Positions 1-7,875 are shown, counted from the stretch's first letter. The stretch: DNA of 19,293 nt from DYRB01 sp041307765 (GCA_041307765.1 JBFZCW010000384.1:1-19293), one strand, 5' to 3'. Translations and numbers: made by a program. The notes: generated from the letters alone by a model not told the origin.

Positions 1-1213
1 TGAGCAGTTGCTCCCCGTCGCGCTCAAAGAGTTCTTTAGGGTACTCGGATGCGATCAGCCCGAGTTGGTAGAGCTGTAGGGCTCCGAGGCTCCCGGCGTT
101 ATCCTGCAGGATATGTCCAAACTCGCGAAGACGGAGATAGCCATGTTCTGTCCCCCGAGTCTCTCGCAACTCCCCAAGGAAGGCGCTGGTGTCCCCAAGG
201 AACTCCTGAATCAGGTCGTAAAGGAAGTTTGGGTCTGAGCTCAACCGCTGGACGTCCTGTAGGGCTTGCTCGTCCAGGCAGGGCACCTCTGACGGTGCCC
301 AAATGTCGGCGTCGGGCAGGCTTGGTACGGAACCAGGCGTATCGTCGGTACCGCGGATCACGTCAGCGATCGCCTCCAACAGAGCCTGGGGCTGGATGGG
401 GCTTGGGATGGTGGCGGTGATGCCGGCGCTGGCGAAATCCCTGACTTGGCTGGTGCTAGCCCCCCGGATCAGACCGATGCAGGCTGGCCAGGCGTCCCGC
501 GTCATTAAGAAGGGCAATAGCTTGAGGGCCTCTGCGGTACTGATTCCGGGGAGATCCATGGTCAGAATGACCAGGTCGAAGCTGTGTTTGGTTAGCGCCT
601 CAATGGTTTGCTCACCGCTGTCGACCTCGAAGATGTGATGCCCACCCCGGGCCAGGGTGGAACGTACGATGCGGCGTTGCGCTGGATTCGGCTCGGCAAG
701 CAGGATGTCGAGCCGAGGTGTCAGGGGTCCCAGTGCGGTATGCCGATCCGCTAGGCGCACCACGCCCGTGCTGGTGACCAGGTTGCCGCAGGCGCGGTGT
801 AGGGTGTCGAATAGTAACGTTTTGTCGATCGGGACGGTCACGGTATCGAAGAACCCGACCCGCCGGAGGGCAGCCTTGCATAAGCTCCCTGCACCGTCGC
901 CGAGGTGAAGCATCGGCATCTTGGCAAGGCGCGGCTCGCTCCCCACGAGGGCGGCAAATTGCTCGCCCGGAACGCCTCGGTTCTGGGGGCCAAACAGGGT
1001 GACGTGGAAGGGCTGCTGTGCTTCCAACGCGCTCCACATCAGCGCCAGACCGTGAAGTGGATTGGCGGTAGTTTGTACCGCGATCCCCCATCCCGAGAGG
1101 AACTCCAGTAGGCGTCGGCTCTCCGCCCATCCTCCGTCGATGACCAGCACCCGCTTGCCGGCGAGCGACCGGCTCGGATCGGTCGATGGGGGGCTAGGCT
1201 TGGGACTGGCCAT
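1..1213 (-). CDS. RpfC-like tail protein: two degenerate receiver domains plus Hpt domain (partial, runs off left edge)
   Basis: 404 codons are visible and the frame is still open at base 1. The start is ATG 1211-1213 with GGAG about 11 nt upstream, overlapping the end of the HD-GYP gene by 20 bp, so translation is probably coupled. Residues 21-140 form a receiver-like fold (VLVIDG at 22-27), but the acidic pair is D-G and the phospho-acceptor position reads LFGPQ. Residues 168-286 form a second one, where VILTMDLPG puts Thr218 at the expected Asp site and SPI replaces the usual KPI. Residues 312-400 resemble an Hpt domain: GHILQDNAGSLGA aligns with the HxLKxxAxNxGA signature and keeps His367. 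No histidine-kinase core precedes them. The order REC-Hpt next to an RpfG-type gene recalls the C-terminal half of RpfC hybrid kinases (family knowledge). Its role as a phosphorelay or docking partner of the neighbour is inference. The C-terminus is not visible. Confidence 0.85.
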   Translation of the reverse strand, partial: MASPKPSPPSTDPSRSLAGKRVLVIDGGWAESRRLLEFLSGWGIAVQTTANPLHGLALMWSALEAQQPFHVTLFGPQNRGVPGEQFAALVGSEPRLAKMPMLHLGDGAGSLCKAALRRVGFFDTVTVPIDKTLLFDTLHRACGNLVTSTGVVRLADRHTALGPLTPRLDILLAEPNPAQRRIVRSTLARGGHHIFEVDSGEQTIEALTKHSFDLVILTMDLPGISTAEALKLLPFLMTRDAWPACIGLIRGASTSQVRDFASAGITATIPSPIQPQALLEAIADVIRGTDDTPGSVPSLPDADIWAPSEVPCLDEQALQDVQRLSSDPNFLYDLIQEFLGDTSAFLGELRETRGTEHGYLRLREFGHILQDNAGSLGALQLYQLGLIASEYPKELFERDGEQLL

Positions 1214-2276
1214 GGCGTTTGGGCTCCAACACACCAGTTGCGTCGGCAAGCTCTTGGGCGATCGTTTCGATGTATGTCCAGTTGGTCAGGAAGGCCTCGA
1301 CGCATACACCGTCGAACTGGCGGTTGCGCTCGCTGCGGAGGTAATCGGCCGCGTCCGTCAGCGACCAGGGTCTCTTGTACGGGCGGGGCGCGCACAGCGC
1401 GTCGAATACGTCGGCCACCGCAGTGATGCGTGCCTCGATGGGGATCTCGTCCCGAGCAAGTCCCTGGGGGTAGCCTGTCCCATCGTAGCGTTCGTGATGT
1501 GCGAAGGCGATGGTTGCACCCATGCGCAAGAACTGCGACGGGCTGTCTTGGAGGATATCGAAGCCGATGCGGGAGTGGGTCTTCATGATCGCCCACTCGT
1601 CGCTGGTGAGACGGTCAGGTTTCAGCAGGATCCGGTCTGGTATGCCGATCTTCCCGATGTCATGCATGGGCGCGGCGTGTTCGAGGATGTCCGCGTGCTG
1701 CGGGTCAAAACCCAGGGTCTCGGCGATCAACCGGGCGTAACGGGCGACGCGCAGAATATGGTTCCCGGTGTCTTCATCGCGATACTCACCGGCCCGGGCG
1801 AGGCGGAAAAGGGTCTCCTTTTCGCGCAGGGCCAAGTTCTTCGTCGTTTCCCGGACTTCATCCTCAAGCCAACGGGCACGGTCGCGAGCGACAACCTGGT
1901 GCTGCCGCAACTTCAGCAGGTTATGGCAACGGGCGCGGCACTCGAAGTGGTCGATGGGTTTTGACAGGAAATCGGTAGCCCCCGCCTCCAATGCCCGGTA
2001 ACGGACGGCCTTGTCGTTGAAGCAGGTGATGACCACCAAGGGGATGTCGGCGCAGGCGGGAATCTGGCGGAGCCACCGCGTAAACTCGACGCCATCCATG
2101 TGCGGCATCTTGAAATCGGTCAGAACGAGGTCGGCGCCATGGGATCGAACCCATTCCAGCGCCGGCACTGGGTCGGCGAATGCCTCGACTTGGATGTCGC
2201 TGGCAATCGACCGCACGAGCTCCGACAGGATCATTCGGCTGACGGATTGGTCGTCGATGACGATGACGCTTGGCAC
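1194..2276 (-). CDS. RpfG-type response regulator: receiver plus HD-GYP c-di-GMP phosphodiesterase
   Basis: 360 residues, cytoplasmic. Residues 1-120 are an intact receiver: VIDDQ at 6-10, phospho-acceptor Asp54 in LTDFKMPHMDG, Thr83 and Lys106 in SKPI. A short helical linker (about 125-155) leads to an HD-GYP domain with His173, the HD pair in MHDIGKIGIPD (His205, Asp206), HHERYDGTGYP (260-270) and VADVFDAL (287-294). All metal-binding and GYP residues that define active c-di-GMP hydrolases are present, so hydrolysis of c-di-GMP under phosphorylation control is a strong family-based prediction. The start is a GTG at 2276; an in-frame stop lies shortly upstream and the receiver strand begins within three residues, so no earlier start is possible. 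The ribosome-binding site is weak. The downstream REC-REC-Hpt gene overlaps by 20 bp, suggesting a two-gene operon like rpfG/rpfC. Confidence 0.95.
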   Translation of the reverse strand: MPSVIVIDDQSVSRMILSELVRSIASDIQVEAFADPVPALEWVRSHGADLVLTDFKMPHMDGVEFTRWLRQIPACADIPLVVITCFNDKAVRYRALEAGATDFLSKPIDHFECRARCHNLLKLRQHQVVARDRARWLEDEVRETTKNLALREKETLFRLARAGEYRDEDTGNHILRVARYARLIAETLGFDPQHADILEHAAPMHDIGKIGIPDRILLKPDRLTSDEWAIMKTHSRIGFDILQDSPSQFLRMGATIAFAHHERYDGTGYPQGLARDEIPIEARITAVADVFDALCAPRPYKRPWSLTDAADYLRSERNRQFDGVCVEAFLTNWTYIETIAQELADATGVLEPKRHGQSQA

Positions 2277-2551
2277 GGCTCGCTCTATCGGTGGTTTCCT
2301 TCATCCTCCCACGCACTGAGGCAGGATGCCTGTCGCAGAAGTCATGATAGATCGGGGAATTGCGGAAGAGAAGCAATCTGTTTGGAAGGCGGTTCCCAGT
2401 TCGTCGGTGCGCTTGCAGACCTCGCTGACTCTGATTTGGCTTGCTGCCCCATGGTTTGCGGGGGCGAGTCAGGTTAGGCTGGAGGTTGGATCGTTATTTC
2501 CGGGGGTTAGCAGATCGCCCTTGGGCCTCGGATCCCTGGCGCCAGTTGAGC

Positions 2552-2911
2552 TTAGCGGTGCTTCTTGCCGACATTCTCCATATGGCTCAGCCAGCTTGAG
2601 AAAATGCCGCTGGAGCTGATGTGATTGCGCCGTCCATGGAAGGTCCCGAAGCAACGCTCGTCGTCTGTGCTGAAACGTGCCGAACCCACCGCTAGCAGGG
2701 CGACGATCAGCAAAACGTTAAGGACTCCGGCGGCGACCAGGATAGCCCCGTGGAGTAGAACGTCGTGGAGCAGCCAGACTGAGACCAGCTGGTAATAATG
2801 GGTCACGGCCCAGATGGAGGCGAATAGCAGGATGACGGCGAGGAGAGAGAAGAAATCCGCGACCCGCTCATGGGTGCGGGAGAAATTCTTGACGTCTTTG
2901 CATACCGTCAT
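2552..2911 (-). CDS. Small two-helix inner-membrane protein, unknown function
   Basis: 119 residues; family not recognised. A short charged N-terminus (residues 1-17) is followed by two strongly hydrophobic stretches, about 19-39 and 54-77, joined by a short loop containing HYY and HD. A polar, probably disordered C-terminal tail begins near residue 80. The ATG at 2911 has a very good ribosome-binding site (GAGGAGG, 8 nt spacing), which supports a real and well-translated gene. It lies 275 bp upstream of the HD-GYP gene on the same strand and 254 bp downstream of bolA. A role as a membrane partner in the neighbouring signalling cluster is possible but unsupported by any motif. Confidence 0.7.
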   Translation of the reverse strand: MTVCKDVKNFSRTHERVADFFSLLAVILLFASIWAVTHYYQLVSVWLLHDVLLHGAILVAAGVLNVLLIVALLAVGSARFSTDDERCFGTFHGRRNHISSSGIFSSWLSHMENVGKKHR

Positions 2912-3165
2912 GGCGGAATCCTCCTCGTGTGGTTGGAGCCTAGCGTCGTAGGGCGTCCAGGCGCCCTTTGTGACAGCATAAGCCCGTCCATCCGCCGCGG
3001 CAATTCTTCACGGTTGGCCACCCCCCCGTCAGACCTTGCGGGGCTGCAGGGATTGGCTTAGGGGCAGCCGCTGCAATCAGGGGAACAGCGAGCCTTCGAC
3101 CCACTGGTGTCGGCGATCGATCGGCACATTGCGCCAGTGGACGGCGCGGGCCTGGGACCAGCGCC

Positions 3166-3483
3166 TCAACCGGCCTTGGATCCCCCCCTGCATTGCGGCG
3201 AGGTCGGGGCTATTCCGCCCCTAGCGTACCACTCTTGTGGTGTCCAGGCATGGATGGCCAAGGCGTGCATACCGGTCTGCAATTCTCCGGCGAGGAGGCT
3301 GTTGACCCGCCTGTGGCGGGCTAGGGGCCGGTCGGCTGAGAAGTCCTCGCTGACGACCAAGACCTTGAAATGGGACTCGGCCCCGGGCGGGACGCTGTGC
3401 ATGTGGCTCTCGTCCAACACCTCCAGGTGAAGAGGGGCGAGGGCGGCGCCAAGGGCTTTTTCGATGCGCGTCTTGCGGCTCAT
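3166..3483 (-). CDS. bolA: BolA family protein
   Basis: 105 residues, the usual size for BolA. Characteristic features are VLDESHMHSVPPGAESHFKV (residues about 22-41, containing the conserved DES.xH and G.ESHFKV), the helix LARHRRVNSLLAGEL and the conserved MHALAIHAWTPQEW near residues 71-84, with PQCRGG close to the C-terminus. BolA proteins are cytoplasmic, have a KH-like fold, bind monothiol glutaredoxins through Fe-S clusters and influence morphology and biofilm genes; in E. coli BolA also interacts with c-di-GMP signalling. That is of note here because an HD-GYP phosphodiesterase and a FimX-like gene flank it, but the link is inference. The ATG at 3483 has only a weak ribosome-binding site. 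The gene stands alone on the minus strand. Confidence 0.95.
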   Translation of the reverse strand: MSRKTRIEKALGAALAPLHLEVLDESHMHSVPPGAESHFKVLVVSEDFSADRPLARHRRVNSLLAGELQTGMHALAIHAWTPQEWYARGGIAPTSPQCRGGSKAG

Positions 3484-4451
3484 AACATAGGACTCGATGA
3501 ATGACCAAGCTTAAAACATAAGGCCGTGGGCACGGGGATACAAATGCGGTGCCTGTCCTCACTGCCCTCCGATCATGATGCAGTCGGCACCGACGAAAGC
3601 GTTGGCAGGTGCGCTCATGTGCCTTCCCCGGTCGCCGACGACATTGAGAGTCCGCATCCTCTGCATCGACCCAGGGCGCGGGCCGGACAGCGTTTGCATG
3701 ATCGTCGGGGGCGTGCCCGCTGTCCTGGCCCAGAGCGTGGTAGCGAGGCCGGCGTCGATGCCGACCGCGGATAGGTTCGGATCAGGGCGGGGGTGCGGCG
3801 GGGGGCTCGTACAGGATCGCCAGCACGTCTGCAAACCCGAAGTCGCGCGCCTAGTCCGCGGCGGTGCGCCCTGATGCGTCGGGCAGATCCCGGGTTGCGG
3901 CGTGGCGGAGCAGGACTGAAACGGTCGCCCGGTGGCCCTTGTAGCGGCCCAGATCAGGGCTGTCCAGCCCTGGGTGGCCTCTTGGTGGTCCGTGTCGGCC
4001 CCGCGTTGGAGCAGGAGGTCGACCACGCCGGCGTGGTTGTAGCGTCACCATGCGGGTGTGGGTCGCGGCGGTGATACGCTACCCGGGCCCGCGGACGCTG
4101 CTGCACCGCCCAACGCTGGGCCTGTTTCACCCGCTCGACTCCCGGCGCCTGGTCCCCAGGCTATGGGCGGCAGGGGAGGCGACTAAGGAGCCGCTTCGGG
4201 CGAGGCTGCGTCCAATTGCAGCGTTTCTCTGCTGGACTCCGAGCAGGGCAGATGGTGGGATCCGTTACCGGAAGAAGTTGATGTTTAGCATGCCATTGAC
4301 GGCGTCGGGCGAATCCGATCGTAGATGGATACCACATCCTCCCGGCCAGACGGTGGTCCCGCCGATCGACCGGCTTCGTGTTAACTTTGTCCCTGAGCCG
4401 CGCGCCTGTCATGGCCACGGCGACAAATAGGCAGCCGGATAGGGGGTGTCA
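3484..4451. other. Stretch of about 970 bp without an intact gene
   Basis: No intact coding frame is convincing here on either strand. The middle (3782-4044, minus) is the ankyrin remnant listed separately. Bases 3559-3781 on minus are open in one frame and encode a sequence with no recognisable domain, ending in NAFVGADCIMIGGQ. Bases 4265-4406 on minus hold a short open stretch ending in DAVNGMLNINFFR and a TAA stop. It reads like a protein C-terminus but has no start and cannot be assigned. The right end must contain the promoter and leader of the plus-strand FimX-like gene, though I see no clear -35/-10 pair. Overall this looks like decayed coding sequence. Confidence 0.5.
3782..4044 (-). 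pseudogene. Ankyrin-repeat protein remnant, broken by frameshift and stop
   Basis: Reading on minus from 4044, one frame gives RYNHAGVVDLLLQRGAD followed by GWTALIWA, a textbook ankyrin unit (nHxxVVxLLLxxGAD, GxTALxxA). At about 3945 the repeat continues only in another frame, as RYKGHRATVSVLLRHAATRD then DASGRTAAD, consistent with loss of 1 or 4 bases. An in-frame TAG (3851-3853) interrupts next, after which the frame resumes as ARDFGFADVLAIL and ends with TGA at 3782-3784. Upstream of 4044 the frame meets a TGA and no start or earlier repeat is clear. Two disablements within two repeats, plus the missing N-terminus, indicate a pseudogene. A sequencing error could explain one lesion but hardly both. 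Confidence 0.75.
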
Positions 4452-6536
4452 ATGGCGACGGGCGCGGTCGGAGCAGGTGCCGCAAACGCAGTGGTTTACC
4501 TCGGGCTGGATGTGGATCTCGCCGAGGGGCTGAGGCCGTACCTGGCTAACCAGGGGGTCGGGCTCGTTGTCTGCCGCGGAGTAACGGACGCAGCCCTGGC
4601 GTTGCGCGGCGGGTCTGGCGGGCTGTTTCTTCTTGATGCCCGCGCCGGGGGCCCTGTGGCCGTCAAGGCAGAGGATGTCGCCGAGATCCTGAGGGAGTTG
4701 GCCCCCAATGGGCCTCGCTTGGAATGGGTCTGTCTCGCTCACGCAGGGGACCTCTCGACGCACCTTGCGGCCCTGCGTGGCGGTGCCTTGGCCTGGTACA
4801 CCGGCGTGCCTTCGTTGCCGGAACTGTCGGCGCGGCTGCTCGGGCTGCTCGGGATCTCCCGGGGCGGCGCGTATCGTGTCCTGGTAGTGGACGGTCAGGA
4901 GGTCGCGGCCGTGCAAACGGGGGGCGTCCTGAACCGGGTCGGGATCACGGTGCACACGGTCTTCGATGCACTCACAGTCCTTGGCGCCATCGAGGAGTTC
5001 CGGCCGGATCTTATCCTCATGGGTCTGCACATGCCCGGGGCCAGCGGGATCGAGTTGACCAGGATCATCCGCGAGCACGATGACTTCTTCGCATTGCCCG
5101 TCGTCATCTTCTCGGCTGAGAGGGACCGCGATCAGCAGCTGGATGCCTTGCGGGTCGGTGCCGACGCTGTCCTGGCCAAACCGGCGGATTATGATTTGTT
5201 GGTTCGCACCGTGGGGCGATGTATCGAGCGTGCCCGTTTCGTGCGTGACCGGTATGCCGGTGCGGCCCCGCGGGACCCGGTGACAGGGCTTTGGACTCGC
5301 AGCCACCTGCTCCAGCGTATCGAGCGAGCGATTATCGAAGGGGCTGCGCAAGACCCGGGCCAGGGCGTTTTGTACATCAACATCGATCCCGGTGCCGGTC
5401 TCGACACCGTGCGAAAGGCTGGGGCGATGGATCCTGCCATGGCTCGGATCGGCCAAGTGGTGCGTGCCGAGACGGCATCCAGCGACATCGCCGCCCGCGT
5501 GGGAAAGCGGAGTCTGGGCGTTTTGCTGCAGCGCCCAGGGGCAGGGCTTATCGACGCCTGTGCCGAGAGACTGCGGGGCGCGATTGCCGGGACCACCTTT
5601 GCCGCAGGCGGTTTGGGGGTCAAGCTCACGGTGAGCATTGGCGTCGGAACCTTCCAGCCCCCAGCGGACGACGCTATCACGATGGTCTACCGCGCTAAGA
5701 TGGCCTGCGCCAAGGCTCGGCAGGCCGGCGGCGACCGCGTCGTCACGCACATGCCGGCCTTCTCCCTGCGGGCCGGTGCGGCAGCCTCCGCCGGTCTGGC
5801 GAGTCTGATCCGCGAGGCCCTGCGCGGGGATGGCTTTCGGCTCCTTTACCACCCTGTGGTCCCGGTCAAGCGGCTCGGCGGTCAGCGCTACGAGGCCGTG
5901 CTGCGGTTGCGAAGCCCGGACGGAGAACTGATCAACCCCTCGGATTTTTTGCCGGTGGCAGCCCTGGACGGGCTGATACCCGCAATCGACCGCTGGGTCA
6001 TGGTGCGCGCCCTGGACGACACGCTGGCCCGTCGTGAGGCTCAGCCTGGGCTCGTGCTCATGGTGCGGCAGACCCTAGAGACGGCCGCAGCCACCGACTG
6101 GGTCCCCTGGCTGCGCGACGAGATTGCCCGGCGTGACCTGATCCGCCATCGCCCCGTCCTGATCTTCGAGCTGACCGACGTTCTGGCCAACATCGAGACG
6201 GCCCGGGCTTGCTTTGACTCCCTAAAGCGGCTCGGCATCGGGATCTGCCTCAATCCCTTGGACGAAACTTCCGTGGCTCTGGACGTCCTCGGGCAGTTCC
6301 CCTGGTCCATGGCGCGGCTTCGCCATGGGGCCTTGACCCTTATGGGCACGTCCAAGTTAATGGCCCTTGTTGAGACGGCGCACCGGCGCGGAGCTCAGGT
6401 GATTGCCACCGGGATTGAGGACCCCGCGGTCATCGCACAGATCTGGGGCTGCGGCGTGGACTTCATCCAGGGCTACTTCATCCAGGCGGCGGGCGAGGCG
6501 CTGGACTTCGACTTCTCGGGGACCGAGATGCTCTAG
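4452..6536 (+). CDS. FimX-like protein with degenerate receiver, GGDEF and EAL domains
   Basis: 694 residues from ATG 4452, preceded by AGGGGG at 5 nt spacing; a GTG two codons earlier is possible but overlaps that site. Residues 1-135 look receiver-like but lack clear motifs. Residues 141-262 are a receiver (VLVVDGQ; LILMGLHMPG) in which the phospho-acceptor Asp is Gly191, although the Lys of LAKPAD is kept. Residues 275-435 are a GGDEF fold (RDPVTGL; DIAARVGKRSLGVLL; TVSIGVGTF) with the active-site GGDEF replaced by GKRSL (351-355). Residues 450-690 are an EAL fold (RYEAVLRLRSPDG at 479-491, FELTDVLA, GYFIQAA) in which EAL is EAV, DDFG is NPLD and the AEGVE region reads ATGIED. Enzyme activity is therefore unlikely. 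FimX proteins, which bind c-di-GMP with degenerate EAL domains and act in twitching motility, are the closest model. A c-di-GMP receptor function is inference. Confidence 0.88.
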   Translation: MATGAVGAGAANAVVYLGLDVDLAEGLRPYLANQGVGLVVCRGVTDAALALRGGSGGLFLLDARAGGPVAVKAEDVAEILRELAPNGPRLEWVCLAHAGDLSTHLAALRGGALAWYTGVPSLPELSARLLGLLGISRGGAYRVLVVDGQEVAAVQTGGVLNRVGITVHTVFDALTVLGAIEEFRPDLILMGLHMPGASGIELTRIIREHDDFFALPVVIFSAERDRDQQLDALRVGADAVLAKPADYDLLVRTVGRCIERARFVRDRYAGAAPRDPVTGLWTRSHLLQRIERAIIEGAAQDPGQGVLYINIDPGAGLDTVRKAGAMDPAMARIGQVVRAETASSDIAARVGKRSLGVLLQRPGAGLIDACAERLRGAIAGTTFAAGGLGVKLTVSIGVGTFQPPADDAITMVYRAKMACAKARQAGGDRVVTHMPAFSLRAGAAASAGLASLIREALRGDGFRLLYHPVVPVKRLGGQRYEAVLRLRSPDGELINPSDFLPVAALDGLIPAIDRWVMVRALDDTLARREAQPGLVLMVRQTLETAAATDWVPWLRDEIARRDLIRHRPVLIFELTDVLANIETARACFDSLKRLGIGICLNPLDETSVALDVLGQFPWSMARLRHGALTLMGTSKLMALVETAHRRGAQVIATGIEDPAVIAQIWGCGVDFIQGYFIQAAGEALDFDFSGTEML

Positions 6537-6548
6537 TCGCACCGACCT

Positions 6549-6582
6549 GGGACCGGCATCGCATACTCGATGCTAAGGTCCC
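6549..6582. terminator. Hairpin after the FimX-like gene
   Basis: Starting 12 nt past the TAG stop is an inverted repeat with two consecutive stems: GGGACC pairs with GGTCCC (outer, 6 bp) and GCATCG with CGATGC (inner, 6 bp) around the loop CATACT. There is no good T-run downstream. It lies between the convergent FimX-like and phosphodiesterase genes, so it could act as a transcription-end structure in either direction. Confidence 0.45.
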
Positions 6583-6682
6583 TTGGCGACGCGCCCCCTA
6601 TCCTGCGCGACAACCCGACCGATCCGCTGCTCCGACGACGCTGGTCGGCGGCGCCCGCGGGGCGTTGCGAGTCATCCCAGCA

Positions 6683-7840
6683 TCAAGCGTGCATCAGGCA
6701 CAGCGGGACCAGCATCTCGGCGCGGCTCAAGCCCCCGTGGGCCCCGATCTGGAGGTGCGGGGTCTCGCTGGGGAGGCGCTCTTGGATGACGCTGTTGCCG
6801 CGCATCAGGAGGGTCAAGTCGCCGATGCGTTCGGCGAGGCGCGGGTTGGGCTCTCCAAGGCCGAAGAGGCCTTGGGCGATGAGGTCTTCGCTCCGGACGA
6901 CGTCCAGATGCTCGGCAAGGCGGGCGCGGCAGTAGGCTGTGAAGATGTCGACGTGCCCGGGCCGCAAGTAACAGAAGGCTGCGCGGGGCTCGCCGCAGGG
7001 TGGGAGGGCCATGCCGCGCGTGAGGGTGGGGTGGTCGGCCAGGTCGATGCGGTCGGCGGGGGTCGTGTCGACCTGGCCGTGGTCGGCGGTGATGAGGAGC
7101 ACGGTATCTGTGCCCGCGGCCTGGACCAGGAAGTCGATGACGGCCTGCTCGATCTCCTGAAGATGGCGGACAGTCGCCTGTGCCTCGATGCCGTGCCGAT
7201 GCCCCAGGGTGTCGAGCCTGGGCCAATAGAGGTAGAGGTACTTCGGGGCAGTGTCCTGGCGCAGGACGGTGGCGGTGATGCGGAACATCCCGCTCAGGGT
7301 CTCGAAGGGCAGGATGCGGGCGCCGCCCGACAGGGCCAGGTTGAAGTCGGACCCGGCGATGTAACAGGGAGCGACCACCAGGGAGGGCGTCTGCATGCGC
7401 TGGAAGATCGGCACCAGGCCGTAGAGCTTGGCTGGGTCGATGCCGGCCTGGCGGTAGCCCGCCCCGCCGTAGCGCGGGTGGCCTGGCAGGACCGTCATGA
7501 TGCAGCCCAACTCGCGCAGCCAGGTGAACCAGCCGGTGAGGCCGTGTTGCTGGGGGGCGTCGCCAGTCAGGAAACAGGGGATGGCCGCTGCGGTGGTGGA
7601 CGGGAAGACGGAGGTGATGGCCCCGCGCAGGTGCCGCGCCAGCGGGCCCTCCGGGGAGTGGCGGGCCAGGTAGTCGGCCCCCAGACCGTCGATGACCAGA
7701 AGGATGAGGTTGGTGATCCCTCGGATCTCCTCGGGGGGTAGGAGACGCAGGGCGGGATAGGTGCTGTGTCCGCCGCGGGCGGCCATGATGGACGCCATCA
7801 GGTTGACGATACTGCCGCCTTGGTAGTCCGGGGTCTGCAT
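6683..7840 (-). CDS. Type I phosphodiesterase / nucleotide pyrophosphatase family protein
   Basis: 385 residues, alkaline-phosphatase superfamily. The metal-site motifs appear in the expected order: Asp51 in VIDGLGADYL, the nucleophile region VFPSTTAAA (Thr82 or Thr83), WPRLDTLGHRHG (Asp210, His214), TADHGQV (Asp253, His254) and a late His368 in GAHGG. Enzymes of this family use two zinc ions to cleave phosphodiester or pyrophosphate bonds; the substrate cannot be read from sequence. No convincing signal peptide or membrane helix is visible, so it is probably cytoplasmic. The ATG at 7840 lacks a strong ribosome-binding site. It sits 81 bp downstream of tmcA on the same strand, with a hairpin in the gap, so it may be transcribed by read-through from tmcA. 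Confidence 0.88.
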   Translation of the reverse strand: MQTPDYQGGSIVNLMASIMAARGGHSTYPALRLLPPEEIRGITNLILLVIDGLGADYLARHSPEGPLARHLRGAITSVFPSTTAAAIPCFLTGDAPQQHGLTGWFTWLRELGCIMTVLPGHPRYGGAGYRQAGIDPAKLYGLVPIFQRMQTPSLVVAPCYIAGSDFNLALSGGARILPFETLSGMFRITATVLRQDTAPKYLYLYWPRLDTLGHRHGIEAQATVRHLQEIEQAVIDFLVQAAGTDTVLLITADHGQVDTTPADRIDLADHPTLTRGMALPPCGEPRAAFCYLRPGHVDIFTAYCRARLAEHLDVVRSEDLIAQGLFGLGEPNPRLAERIGDLTLLMRGNSVIQERLPSETPHLQIGAHGGLSRAEMLVPLCLMHA

Positions 7841-7857
7841 GGTGGCTGCCCGTGTGG

Positions 7858-7875
7858 GTCGGGCTTCAGCCCGAC
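7858..7875. terminator. Small perfect hairpin between tmcA and the phosphodiesterase gene
   Basis: GTCGGGC pairs perfectly with GCCCGAC around a TTCA loop. Read on minus it lies 47 nt after the tmcA stop and 18 nt before the next ATG, with no T-run. It could attenuate transcription, stabilise an mRNA end, or hide the ribosome-binding region of the downstream gene. Confidence 0.4.

Noticed and set aside
4449..5852. 467-codon minus-strand open frame opposite the FimX-like gene
   Set aside because: The plus-strand frame carries clear receiver, GGDEF and EAL folds; the opposite frame has no domain features.
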